Positions 28,450 to 36,146 are shown, numbered from the stretch's first letter. The stretch: 42,225 bases of DNA from Shimia marina (GCF_001458175.1 NZ_CYPW01000027.1:1-42225), one strand, 5' to 3'. Numbers and translations are program-made. The notes: generated by a model not told the origin, from the sequence alone.

Positions 28450-29262
28450 ATGGGACTGAAACAGACATTTGAGCGCGCACATTCAGTGGAGCAGGCGCAG
28501 CAGCCTTCTGTTGGGCTGGTTGGATTTGGCGGATTTGGCCGCCTTATCGCACGCGAATTGGCGCAGGGGAACAAACTCACCATCTGTGACCCGCTTTACA
28601 GCCGGGCCGTCTTGCCTGATGGGCAGCGCCTGACATTGCAGGGGCTGGCAGAGGTGGCGCAGAGCGACATTGTCATTCTGGCGGTGCCTGTTTCCGCGAT
28701 GGCGCATGTCTGTCGGGTGTTGGCGCCGCATCTGAGGCCGGGGACATTGGTGGTAGACGTTGGATCCGTCAAAGTTGCGCCCATGCAGGACATGCAGCGC
28801 CTCTTGCCCGCGCATGTTGAGATTCTGGGCACACATCCGCTGTTTGGTCCTCAAAGTGCGCGGAGTGGCATTGCTGGACATAAGATCGCGTTGTGCCCGG
28901 TGCGCGGCTCCAAATGGCGTCGCGTGGCGGCAGTATTGCGGCGGCGTGGTTTGCAAGTGTTGGTGACAAGCGCCCAGGACCATGATCGTGAGTTGGCTGT
29001 GGTGCAAGGGCTCACTCATATGATCGGCAAAGTACTTTCTGATTTGGGGCCGATGCCAGAGCGCCTGACCACGGCGAGCTTTGATCTTTTGCGTGAAGCT
29101 GTGCGCATGGTGCAGGATGATCCGCCAACGGTGCTACATGCGATTGAGGTGGCCAATCCCTATGCTGCTGAGGTGCGCAACGCATTCTTTGAGCGCGCCG
29201 AAGAGTTGAAAGCGCAATTTGAAGCCCATCCTGAGGTGGGACAGACAGTGCCTGCGTCCTAA
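28450..29262 (+). CDS. prephenate/arogenate dehydrogenase-like protein (TyrA family)
   Basis: A 270-residue NAD(P)-dependent dehydrogenase. The N-terminal Rossmann fold has a GLVGFGGFGRL nucleotide-binding loop near residue 22. Then come VILAVPVSAM, VDVGSVKVAPMQDM, the substrate-region ILGTHPLFGPQSARSG with the conserved catalytic histidine, and a C-terminal helical domain with VVQGLTHMIGKVL and the PTVLHAIEVANPYA segment. This is the TyrA fold used for tyrosine synthesis from prephenate or arogenate. No ACT domain or chorismate mutase is fused. The protein is at the short end of the family, so prephenate versus arogenate preference is open. It converges with the next gene, with seven bases between stops. 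Confidence 0.87.
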   Translation: MGLKQTFERAHSVEQAQQPSVGLVGFGGFGRLIARELAQGNKLTICDPLYSRAVLPDGQRLTLQGLAEVAQSDIVILAVPVSAMAHVCRVLAPHLRPGTLVVDVGSVKVAPMQDMQRLLPAHVEILGTHPLFGPQSARSGIAGHKIALCPVRGSKWRRVAAVLRRRGLQVLVTSAQDHDRELAVVQGLTHMIGKVLSDLGPMPERLTTASFDLLREAVRMVQDDPPTVLHAIEVANPYAAEVRNAFFERAEELKAQFEAHPEVGQTVPAS

Positions 29263-29269
29263 CGCTTTG

Positions 29270-30001
29270 TCAGATGACCATATATCCGGCGGTGGCGGCG
29301 GCTGCGCACGCCACGCCGATCAGAAATGCCACAACATTCACGCGAGCCCTTGGTGGCAGTTTGAGGCGGATCGACAGGATGATGATAATGCCCCCCACTA
29401 CGGCGGTCGCAACCGATTGGTAATGATGGCCTTTTTCGATGTGGTTGCCCAGGATGCAGCCAAGATACATCCCGGTCATGAAGAGCGGCGCCATCCACCG
29501 CGCGAAGTCCTTGGGGTATTCGCGATGCAGAAAGCTGTTCACGCCAAAGAGGTGTATGGAAAACACAAAAACCGCAACGGCATAGGCAGTGGTGAAATCA
29601 CTCTCGAAATGGGTGATGGTGATGCCGATCAGCACGTTGTAGGTGGCAAATGAGACGGCGTTGAGCGTTAAGGCGAAACGCGCAGGGCGGTTGTCGTGCT
29701 GTTTGAAGTCGACGAGATAGTAGATCAGGAAACCCGCCATCAGGTACATGTAGAGCTGATGCTCAAAAATGGCTCCAAAATCAGGATATTGCACGGCCAC
29801 TTCCTGAGTCATCACTGCGATTTTAGGCAGCAGGTAGAGGAAGGCATAGCCCAAACCAATGCCAGAGCTGAAATCCAAAAGCCAGCGAGACACCTTCGGG
29901 AACCGTTTGAGAAATGGTGTGGCACCAATATGCGTGAGTGAAATCAGCAGCACCGCGATAACTTCGCGCCAGGTGATATCCCCATAGAGAAGCCCGGACA
30001 T
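29270..30001 (-). CDS. multi-spanning integral membrane protein of unknown function
   Basis: A 243-residue protein with seven or eight predicted transmembrane helices and short loops. Histidines recur at helix ends (THIGATPF, ITITHFES, FSIHLFGVNSF, GNHIEKGHHYQ), which could bind a metal or cofactor. The general look recalls ZIP-type metal transporters, but the characteristic ZIP histidine motif is not clear, so I do not assign the family. The start follows AGAGGCTGAG. It stands between convergent tyrA-like and codirectional gcrA genes, with the gcrA terminator separating it from gcrA. Confidence 0.8.
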   Translation of the reverse strand: MSGLLYGDITWREVIAVLLISLTHIGATPFLKRFPKVSRWLLDFSSGIGLGYAFLYLLPKIAVMTQEVAVQYPDFGAIFEHQLYMYLMAGFLIYYLVDFKQHDNRPARFALTLNAVSFATYNVLIGITITHFESDFTTAYAVAVFVFSIHLFGVNSFLHREYPKDFARWMAPLFMTGMYLGCILGNHIEKGHHYQSVATAVVGGIIIILSIRLKLPPRARVNVVAFLIGVACAAAATAGYMVI

Positions 30002-30061
30002 GGCTCAGCCTCTTTTTGTTGCCCATGCATTTAAACTATAAGTTGCGCGCAACGCTACGCA

Positions 30062-30088
30062 TAAAAATAGCCCCGCAAAAAGCGGGGC
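30062..30088 (-). terminator. rho-independent terminator of gcrA
   Basis: GCCCCGC pairs with GCGGGGC around a 5-nt loop and on the minus strand is followed by TATTTTTAT. It lies 35 bases beyond the gcrA stop. Confidence 0.87.
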
Positions 30089-30122
30089 CATGACGTGAAT
30101 TGCATCTATTTGAGGCGCGGTG

Positions 30123-30722
30123 TTACCGTTTGCGGTCGCGGCGTGCGCTCATCGGTTGGAAAGCCACGCCAACATGGGCTTCACAATAGGGCTTCCCGGC
30201 CTGAACCGGCAGGCCGCAGAACCAGAAATCAGATGTGGCAGGATCGCCCACTGGCCATTTGCAGGTACGTTCGGTCAGCTCCATCAGGGTCAGCTTTTTG
30301 GCGGTTTTCTCTACCTCGTTGACCTTGGCCAGCGCCTCTGGGCTGATTTCATTTGCCGACGGTTGTGGAGGCAGCGGCTGTCCGGCTGGGATGATGGCTT
30401 TGCGCAAAGGCTGGGCAGGCTTCGCGGCCACTGCTGGTTCGGTTTTCGGCTCTGGTTTTGGCTCCGCTTTTGGGGCGGCCTTTGCAGCAGGTTTGGCCGC
30501 TGGTTTTGCCTTAGGCGCGGCTTTTGGTTTTGCGTCTGCCTTTGGTTTGGCCTCTGCCTTTGCCCCAGAGCTGGTCGCGCGGTTGGACAGGCCAAGACGA
30601 TGGACCTTGCCGATCACGGCATTGCGGGTCACCCCACCCAACTCTTTGGCAATCTGGCTGGCCGATTGGCCTTCGCCCCACATTTTTTTCAACAGCTCTA
30701 CGCGCTCGTCGGTCCAGGACAT
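30123..30722 (-). CDS. gcrA: GcrA cell-cycle regulator
   Basis: A 199-residue GcrA-family transcription factor. The conserved N-terminal DNA-binding domain (about residues 1-46) reads MSWTDERVELLKKMW then QSASQIAKELGG and TRNAVIGKVHRLGLSNR. A long low-complexity linker rich in Lys, Ala, Pro and Glu follows (about 50-100). The C-terminal domain contains LMELTERTCKWPVGDP and FCGLPVQAGKPYCEAH, the conserved sigma-70-interacting and Cys/His region. In Caulobacter GcrA works with sigma-70 at CcrM-methylated GANTC promoters; a similar role is expected. The linker is longer than I would expect for the family. The start follows GAGGAAG. Confidence 0.96.
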   Translation of the reverse strand: MSWTDERVELLKKMWGEGQSASQIAKELGGVTRNAVIGKVHRLGLSNRATSSGAKAEAKPKADAKPKAAPKAKPAAKPAAKAAPKAEPKPEPKTEPAVAAKPAQPLRKAIIPAGQPLPPQPSANEISPEALAKVNEVEKTAKKLTLMELTERTCKWPVGDPATSDFWFCGLPVQAGKPYCEAHVGVAFQPMSARRDRKR

Positions 30723-30745
30723 CCGTCACTTCCTCAGCTAGAAAA

Positions 30746-30765
30746 GCGGCCCCTAACAAGGCCGC
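30746..30765 (-). promoter_or_regulatory. hairpin in the gcrA leader
   Basis: GCGGCC and GGCCGC form a 6-bp stem with an 8-nt loop, 24-43 bases upstream of the gcrA start codon. It could be a leader element affecting gcrA expression. No terminator-like T tract and no ligand-binding structure are evident. Confidence 0.3.
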
Positions 30766-30895
30766 CTCTGCATTTCTTGGTCAGGGGCCTATTCTAATCA
30801 CCCCAGCCCGAGTTACAAGGCGAAGAATCACCGCAGCGCCGCGCCATGGCGCATTGGCCACAACCCGGCTGCTCTAAAACACCGAAGGACATCCC

Positions 30896-31720
30896 ATGCA
30901 AAAGCCCGCATCAGGTCATGATCATCAACTTCAAATGGGCGTGCGCCGGTTTGGCCGGGTGAATTGGCTCGGTTTGGCGACCTTGGCACGGCGCGAAGTT
31001 CTGCGCTTTGCCACTGTCTGGACGCAGACATTGCTGGCGCCTTTGGTCACCGCCGGATTGTTTCTGCTGATTTTCTCCATCGCCATCGGACCGAGCCGCA
31101 GCGATGTCATGGGCGTGCCATTTCTCACCTTTCTGATCCCGGGGATTACCATGATGACCGTTATTCAGAACGCTTTTGCCAATACCTCCTCCTCGCTGGT
31201 GATTGCCAAGGTGCAGGGCAACATTGTGGATACGTTGATGCCCCCTCTGGCGCCTCTGGAGATGGTTCTGGGTTATTTGGCTGGCGCTGTGGCGCGTGGT
31301 CTTTTTGTCGCCTGTGCTATCTCATTTGCGATCGCGCTTGTTTTGGGGCAGGGCATCGCGCATCCGCTCTGGGCTTTGGCCTTTGTTGTTCTGGGCGGAG
31401 CCATGATGGGCGCGGTTGGTATCGTGGCCGGGATTTTTGCCAATAAATTTGACCAGATGGCGGCGATTACCAATTTTATCGTCACCCCATTGGCGTTTCT
31501 GTCTGGCACGTTTTACTCGGTTACGGCCTTGCCGGATGTGTTGCGGGGCATCACAAGGTTCAATCCGATTTTCTACCTGATTGATGGGGCGCGTTACGGA
31601 ATGATTGGTGTGTCTGACAGCAGTCCTTACCTCGGCCTGATGGTGGTGTCAGGGGTGACCGCGGCCCTCTGTGCCGTGGCGTGGTGGATGTTGAAGACGG
31701 GGTATCGGCTTAAAAACTGA
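30896..31720 (+). CDS. ABC-2 type transporter permease
   Basis: A 274-residue permease of the ABC-2 family. Six membrane segments are visible between residues 40 and 265. Family hallmarks include the N-terminal amphipathic LARREVLRFATVWTQT, FLTFLIPGITMMTVIQNAFANTSSS split over about residues 76-100, and the ABC-2 signature FLSGTFYSVTALP followed by FNPIFYLIDGARYG. This arrangement is like YadH-type permeases that pair with a YadG-type ATPase. No ATPase gene lies beside it in the window, so its partner must be encoded elsewhere. The substrate is unknown; lipids, polysaccharides or drugs are typical of the family. The start follows GAAGGA. Confidence 0.9.
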   Translation: MQKPASGHDHQLQMGVRRFGRVNWLGLATLARREVLRFATVWTQTLLAPLVTAGLFLLIFSIAIGPSRSDVMGVPFLTFLIPGITMMTVIQNAFANTSSSLVIAKVQGNIVDTLMPPLAPLEMVLGYLAGAVARGLFVACAISFAIALVLGQGIAHPLWALAFVVLGGAMMGAVGIVAGIFANKFDQMAAITNFIVTPLAFLSGTFYSVTALPDVLRGITRFNPIFYLIDGARYGMIGVSDSSPYLGLMVVSGVTAALCAVAWWMLKTGYRLKN

Positions 31721-31764
31721 TTTGAAGCAGGTGCGTTTCTTGGCCCGTTTGAATATTTGGGGCT

Positions 31765-31820
31765 GTCACATCTTGATGTGACGGGGGCAACGCCCCCTCA
31801 GGCTCAGCGGAAGCTGAGCC
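31765..31820. repeat. three consecutive perfect stem-loops between convergent genes
   Basis: Three abutting inverted repeats occur within 56 bases: GTCACATC-TT-GATGTGAC (31765-31782), GGGGGC-AAC-GCCCCC (31783-31797) and GGCTCAGC-GGAA-GCTGAGCC (31801-31820). They sit between the ABC permease stop (31720, plus strand) and the stop of the 47-residue minus-strand gene (31839). A bidirectional terminator or RNA-stabilising element is likely. A dispersed repeat family is possible but cannot be tested from one copy. Confidence 0.6.
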
Positions 31821-31838
31821 ACCGAAACACGCGGACCG

Positions 31839-31982
31839 TCACCGCCAGAAGGCCATCCATTCGATCAGGTCAAAGAGTTTTTTGGCCAGAAACAGGGCTG
31901 CTTCGCTGCTGTTGAACACCATGTCGACGCCCAATGCTACCAGCAGAAACACAGCAATAAAGACAGCGATCGGATTGGTCAT
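31839..31982 (-). CDS. 47-residue single-pass membrane protein downstream of gap
   Basis: A short open frame starting MTNPIAVFIAVFLLVALGVD, then MVFNSSEAALFLAKKLFDLI and ending EWMAFWR. It has one strongly hydrophobic helix at about residues 4-20 and an amphipathic C-terminal half. It lies 90 bases beyond the gap stop codon on the same strand. Even hydrophobic-then-amphipathic design and a clean ATG-to-TGA frame suggest a genuine small gene. The possible ribosome binding site (GGGGGC) is part of the 3' arm of a 12-bp stem. I do not recognise a family. Confidence 0.62.
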   Translation of the reverse strand: MTNPIAVFIAVFLLVALGVDMVFNSSEAALFLAKKLFDLIEWMAFWR

Positions 31983-31990
31983 AACGCAAT

Positions 31991-32045
31991 GCGCCCCCGG
32001 ATTGTGGTGGTCAGGTCTGGTATGCCCGACCCCATCCGGGGGCGC
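31991..32045 (-). promoter_or_regulatory. long-stem hairpin between gap and the small membrane protein
   Basis: GCGCCCCCGGAT (31991-32002) and ATCCGGGGGCGC (32034-32045) form a perfect 12-bp GC-rich stem around a 31-nt loop. In the minus-strand transcript it lies between the gap stop (32073) and the start of the 47-residue gene (31982), and its 3' arm includes the only G-rich stretch near that start codon. It may act as a terminator for gap, an mRNA processing or stabilising element, or a translational block. There is no T tract. Confidence 0.5.
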
Positions 32046-32072
32046 AAGTTGTTGTCTGCTCAGGGGCTGAGA

Positions 32073-33071
32073 TCAGAGGCTGCCCATTTTTGCAGCCACA
32101 TCCGCCATACGTGCGGAGAAGCCCCACTCGTTGTCATACCATGCCAGAATACGCACCAGACGCTTGCCGATGACTTTGGTCTGGTCCGCTGCAAATGTGG
32201 AGCTTTCGGTGGTGTGGTTGAAGTCCACAGAGACCAGTGGCAGGTCGTTGTAGCCCAGCACGCCCTTCATCTCACCTGCTGCAGCTTCGGCCATTACGGC
32301 ATTCACATCCGCTTCGGTGACGTCCTTGGAGGTCGTGAACGTCAGATCAACTGCGGACACATTTGGAGTTGGCACGCGGATGGCGGACCCGTCCAGCTTG
32401 CCTTTCAGCTCTGGCAGAACCTCGCCCAATGCTTTGGCCGCGCCGGTAGAGGTCGGGATCATGGACATGGCTGCGGCACGGGCGCGGTAGAGATCCTTGT
32501 GGCGGCGGTCCAGTGTTGGCTGGTCGCCGGTGTAGGCGTGGATCGTGGTCATGATGCCGCTTTCGATGCCGAAAGCGTTGTTGAGCACTTTTGCCACAGG
32601 CGCGAGGCAGTTGGTGGTGCAAGAGCCGTTGGAAATCATGTTGTCGTTGGCTTCGAGCTGATCGTCGTTCACGCCAAACACGATGGTTTTCTGCACGTTT
32701 TTCGCAGGGGCAGAGATCAGCACCTTCTTGGCGCCACGTTCCAGGTGCTTCTTGGCTTTCTCACCATCGTTGAAGTTGCCGGTGCATTCCAGGACGATGT
32801 CCACACCGTCCCAATCCAGCTCGTCCATGTCGTAGGTGGAGTACATGCGCATCGGACCTTGGCCCACATCCATGGTTCCATTTCCGGCCAAAACTTCGTT
32901 GCGGAAGCGGCCATGTACGGAGTCATAACGGATCAGGTGGGCGGCGGTTTCCAGCGGCCCGGTTGCGTTGATCTTCACAACACGCACATCCTGGCGTGCC
33001 TCTTCGGCGATATGCATCAGCGTGCTGCGGCCAATGCGGCCAAATCCATTGATGCCAACGGTAACAGTCAT
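32073..33071 (-). CDS. gap: glyceraldehyde-3-phosphate dehydrogenase, type I
   Basis: A 332-residue enzyme of normal length that interconverts glyceraldehyde 3-phosphate and 1,3-bisphosphoglycerate. The Rossmann motif GINGFGRIGR opens the protein, the catalytic cysteine is C151 in SNGSCTTNCLAP, and the catalytic histidine H178 is in TTIHAYTGDQ. Other family segments are PTSTGAAKA and WYDNEWGFSARM. Two positions are not the usual glycolytic form. The residue that is normally an aspartate after the second strand (VND in NAD-specific enzymes) is Ala36 in INATGP, and the segment after TGDQ reads PTLDRRH. Both resemble GapB/Gap2-type enzymes that can use NADP. Dual use or gluconeogenic function is an inference. 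Confidence 0.95.
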   Translation of the reverse strand: MTVTVGINGFGRIGRSTLMHIAEEARQDVRVVKINATGPLETAAHLIRYDSVHGRFRNEVLAGNGTMDVGQGPMRMYSTYDMDELDWDGVDIVLECTGNFNDGEKAKKHLERGAKKVLISAPAKNVQKTIVFGVNDDQLEANDNMISNGSCTTNCLAPVAKVLNNAFGIESGIMTTIHAYTGDQPTLDRRHKDLYRARAAAMSMIPTSTGAAKALGEVLPELKGKLDGSAIRVPTPNVSAVDLTFTTSKDVTEADVNAVMAEAAAGEMKGVLGYNDLPLVSVDFNHTTESSTFAADQTKVIGKRLVRILAWYDNEWGFSARMADVAAKMGSL

Positions 33072-33400
33072 GAGGCGCTCCTGTCCTGCTCTGAAAGTAT
33101 GAGAAGTTACCCTTGGCTATAGTCCTGAGGGGGCGTTTGGGGAAGGTGAAATCCTAATAGAAATGAGTATGTTAGCGATAAATCGTTGCGGTGTCGCTAT
33201 CGGTGCCGCTGCCGGTGGCGCTAACGCTAGCATTGGGCGGAGGATGGTTTTTCTGCGCTGCGGCGGTTCCTCTGCAGGCGATTCGTCACCTTAGGTCACT
33301 TAGGGGGGCTTGGGTTTGGCACAATCTGCGAGTGGATTTCTGCGGCATTGGCGTATTTTATCTGATGTAGAAGGCGAACAGGAAATACGAGAGGCAGCCA
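33072..33400. other. gap / oxidoreductase divergent intergenic region with 12-bp tandem repeats
   Basis: No gene is seen in these 329 bases. They hold the two divergent promoters. Three head-to-tail degenerate 12-mers lie at 33189-33224: CGGTGTCGCTAT, CGGTGCCGCTGC and CGGTGGCGCTAA. To their left is TGTTAGCGATAA (33170-33181), and to their right the last repeat runs into GCTAACGCTAGC. The TTAGCG/CGCTAA words resemble half-sites of LacI-family operators common in alphaproteobacterial carbon metabolism, so regulation of gap by such a repressor is plausible but unproven. Confidence 0.5.
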
Positions 33401-33859
33401 ATGCAACTGATCGTGGATGGAAAAACGCATGAGGTGGATGTCGAGGATGACATGCCTCTTTTGTGGGTGTTGAGAGACGAGCTTGGTATCAAAGGTGTGA
33501 AATACGGCTGTGGTGTCGCTGCTTGTGGGGCCTGCACTGTGCATGTCGATGGTGTGGCGGTGCGGTCTTGTCAGACGGTTCTGTCCGATGTGGAGGGCGA
33601 GATCACCACAATTGAAGGATTGGGGCAGCCAGAGGCATTACATGCGGTTCAAGAAGCTTGGATTGAACATCAGGTGGCGCAATGCGGGTATTGCCAGTCG
33701 GGGCAGATCATGCAGGCGGCCTCCCTGTTGGCCGAGACACCCAATCCAAGTGATGCAGAGATTGATGAAGCCATGTCTGGCAACCTGTGCCGCTGTGGCA
33801 CCTATCCTCGTATTCGTGCGGCCGTGAAAACAGCAGCAACAAAAATTCAAGGAGCGTAA
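33401..33859 (+). CDS. [2Fe-2S] subunit of a molybdenum hydroxylase (IorA-like)
   Basis: A 152-residue iron-sulfur subunit of the xanthine oxidase family. The N-terminal plant-type ferredoxin domain has the cluster motif [15 protein letters not shown]. The C-terminal four-helix domain has [11 protein letters not shown] and [12 protein letters not shown], which hold the second [2Fe-2S] centre. It passes electrons from the molybdenum site to an acceptor. It has no export signal, while the large subunit has a Tat signal, so it is probably carried out with its partner. The large-subunit gene starts three bases after its stop. Isoquinoline 1-oxidoreductase and aldehyde dehydrogenases share this two-subunit design. 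Confidence 0.93.
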   Translation: MQLIVDGKTHEVDVEDDMPLLWVLRDELGIKGVKYGCGVAACGACTVHVDGVAVRSCQTVLSDVEGEITTIEGLGQPEALHAVQEAWIEHQVAQCGYCQSGQIMQAASLLAETPNPSDAEIDEAMSGNLCRCGTYPRIRAAVKTAATKIQGA

Positions 33860-33862
33860 GTG

Positions 33863-36103
33863 ATGGGCAAGGTTGGAAAAATTGCACGTCGTAGCTTTTT
33901 GATTGGCGCAGCTGCTGTGGCTGGAGGTGTGGCGTTTGGAGTCTATAAAGTCCGCACGCCTTATGAAAATCCGCTGAAAAATGATCTTGCAGATGGTGCG
34001 GCGACATTTAACCCCTGGGTCGTGATTGATGGCAATGGCATCACTCTGATCACGCCACATGGCGACAAAGGGCAGGGTGTGGCGCATGCGCAGGCGGCGT
34101 TGATTGCGGAAGAACTGGACGTTGAATTTGGCCAGTTCCAGATCGATTTTGGCAAGCCGGACAAAGCCTATTGGAACCGTGCACTTGCGGCGGATGGGGC
34201 GCCCTTCATGGCGACGGATGAGAGCTTTGCTGCGGAAGCCACGCGAGGCGTCATGGGCGGCATGATGAAGTTGCTGGGCATGCAGCTGACTGGCGGATCC
34301 ACAGCCATGCCTGACAGTTTTGACAAGCTGCGAGAGGCAGGTGCAGTGGCGCGTGAAACGCTGAAGCTGGCGGCCAGCACGAAGACCGGCGTGCCGGTGG
34401 CACAGCTGAAGACAGCCCAAGGGGCAGTGATTCTGCCAGATGGCAGCACGCTTGCTTACACGGATCTGGCTGCGGAGGCGGCAGAGCTGGAGCCTGTCAC
34501 AGACATTCGCCTACGCGCGCCCGCGCAGTGGCGGCTCATTGGGAAGCCGATGAACCGTATTGATATGGTTGCAAAATCAACAGGCACATTGGCCTATGGT
34601 ATCGATGTGGACATCGATGGCATGGTGCATGCCGCCGTTATGTGTAACCCGCGTCAGGGCGGGGCTCTGCTGAGCTACGATGCCGGCGCTGCCAAAGGCA
34701 TGCGGGGCGTTCAAGAGGTGGTCGAGGTGACTGGCGGTGTCGCGGTTATCGCCGACAACACTTGGCGCGCCATTCAGGCTGTGCAGGCGATTGATGCCGA
34801 GTGGGGGGAAGCGCCTTACCCTGCGGAGCAGGAGGATCATTGGGCAGCCCTTGAGGCGTCTTTTAATGAGACGCATCTGGACAAAGAATGGCGTAACGAG
34901 GGCGACGTCAGTGCAGCGCTTGCCAGTGGCAAAGCGGTCGAGGCAGAATATCGCGTGCCCTATGTGGCGCATGCACCTTTAGAGCCGCTCAACGCCACTG
35001 TTCTGGTTGAAGATGACAAGGTGACCGTATGGACCGGGCACCAAATTCCACGCATGCTGCAGGATCTTGTGGCTAAAATTACCGGGCACAGCGCCGCGCA
35101 GGTGGATTTGGTCAATCACTTTATGGGGGGCAGTTTTGGACATCGGTTGGAATTCAAACATGTTGAGCTGGCTGCTGAAATTGCCAATCAGATGCGCGGA
35201 ACGCCGGTTAAACTAACCTATAGCCGTGAAGAGGACTTTGCGCATGATTATCCGCGCCACATTGGCATGGCGCGCGGTTCCGGGGCTGTTAAAGATGGCA
35301 AAGTGATTGCCATGGATCTGGAGGTTGCCACGCCGTCGGTGGTTGCATCTCAAATGGGACGCGCAGGGGTGACAGTGCCGGGCCCAGATATGCAGATTGC
35401 AGCGGGTGCATGGAACAACCCTTATGGGTTGGAAAACTTCCGCATGCGGGCGTATCGCGCACCAGAGCTTGCGCCGGTGTCGAGCTGGCGTTCGGTTGGG
35501 GCGTCGGCTGGCGGGTTCTTTTTTGACAGCTTGCTTGATGAGCTGATCCATGAGGCGGGCGCAGACCCGCTAGAAGAACGTATTCGTCTTATGCAACATG
35601 ACGTCAGCCGTAAAGTGCTTGAGGCTGTTGGTGAAATGTCAAACTGGGGCAGCCCCTTGGGGCCCAACAAGGGCAGAGGCGTCGCCTTTGTTGAGAGCTT
35701 TGGGGTTCCGACCGCAGAAGTGATTGAGGTGACCAATACCGAAGATGGCATCACCATCGACAAAGTCTGGGTCGCCGCAGATGTGGGGACAGTGATCGAT
35801 CCTGTGAATTTTGAAAATTTGGTACAGGGTGGAGTTGTTTTTGCCCTTGGCCATGCGATGAACAGTGAAATCACCTATTCCGATGGGATGGCAGAGCAAG
35901 CCAACTATTGGGACGCAGAGGGCATGCGCATGATGCAATGCCCTGAGATCATGGTGCGCGGTTTGGAGAATGGGAGCGCGGTGCGCGGCGTCGGAGAGCC
36001 GCCCATACCTCCGGCGGCGCCGGCCCTGGCCAATGCGATATTTGCAGCAACCGGACAGCGCATTCGCGAGTTGCCGCTGTATCATCACGTCGATTTTGTA
36101 TGA
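33863..36103 (+). CDS. molybdopterin-dependent oxidoreductase large subunit with Tat signal (IorB-like)
   Basis: A 746-residue xanthine-oxidase-family catalytic subunit that binds molybdopterin. The N-terminus ARRSFLIGAAAVAGG is a twin-arginine signal, so the enzyme is predicted to work in the periplasm. Visible segments include ITPHGDKGQGV, HAPLEPLNATV, the MGGSFGHRLEFK stretch, WRSVGASAGGFFFDSLLDEL split over about residues 550-570, and VRGVGEPPIPPAAPALANAI with the catalytic glutamate in VGEPP. The family includes isoquinoline 1-oxidoreductase and periplasmic aldehyde oxidases; the substrate is not predictable. ATG 33863 follows AAGGAGC. No cytochrome subunit is adjacent. An intrinsic terminator follows at 36114. 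Confidence 0.93.
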   Translation: MGKVGKIARRSFLIGAAAVAGGVAFGVYKVRTPYENPLKNDLADGAATFNPWVVIDGNGITLITPHGDKGQGVAHAQAALIAEELDVEFGQFQIDFGKPDKAYWNRALAADGAPFMATDESFAAEATRGVMGGMMKLLGMQLTGGSTAMPDSFDKLREAGAVARETLKLAASTKTGVPVAQLKTAQGAVILPDGSTLAYTDLAAEAAELEPVTDIRLRAPAQWRLIGKPMNRIDMVAKSTGTLAYGIDVDIDGMVHAAVMCNPRQGGALLSYDAGAAKGMRGVQEVVEVTGGVAVIADNTWRAIQAVQAIDAEWGEAPYPAEQEDHWAALEASFNETHLDKEWRNEGDVSAALASGKAVEAEYRVPYVAHAPLEPLNATVLVEDDKVTVWTGHQIPRMLQDLVAKITGHSAAQVDLVNHFMGGSFGHRLEFKHVELAAEIANQMRGTPVKLTYSREEDFAHDYPRHIGMARGSGAVKDGKVIAMDLEVATPSVVASQMGRAGVTVPGPDMQIAAGAWNNPYGLENFRMRAYRAPELAPVSSWRSVGASAGGFFFDSLLDELIHEAGADPLEERIRLMQHDVSRKVLEAVGEMSNWGSPLGPNKGRGVAFVESFGVPTAEVIEVTNTEDGITIDKVWVAADVGTVIDPVNFENLVQGGVVFALGHAMNSEITYSDGMAEQANYWDAEGMRMMQCPEIMVRGLENGSAVRGVGEPPIPPAAPALANAIFAATGQRIRELPLYHHVDFV

Positions 36104-36113
36104 TCGGAAAGGA

Positions 36114-36135
36114 CCGCCATTTTGGCGGGCTTTTT
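36114..36135 (+). terminator. rho-independent terminator after the molybdenum oxidoreductase operon
   Basis: CCGCC pairs with GGCGG around an ATTTT loop and runs into GCTTTTTG, ten bases past the large-subunit stop. It lies between convergent genes and probably serves the rightward one. Confidence 0.85.
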
Positions 36136-36146
36136 GTGAGTTGGGG

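Noticed and set aside
31989-33122. 377-codon open frame on the plus strand opposite gap
   Set aside because: It is fully explained as the shadow of gap, with His/Gly-rich composition and no motif.
33189-33224. Tandem 12-mers considered as a CRISPR array
   Set aside because: The repeats are directly adjacent with no spacers, only three copies exist, and no cas gene is present.
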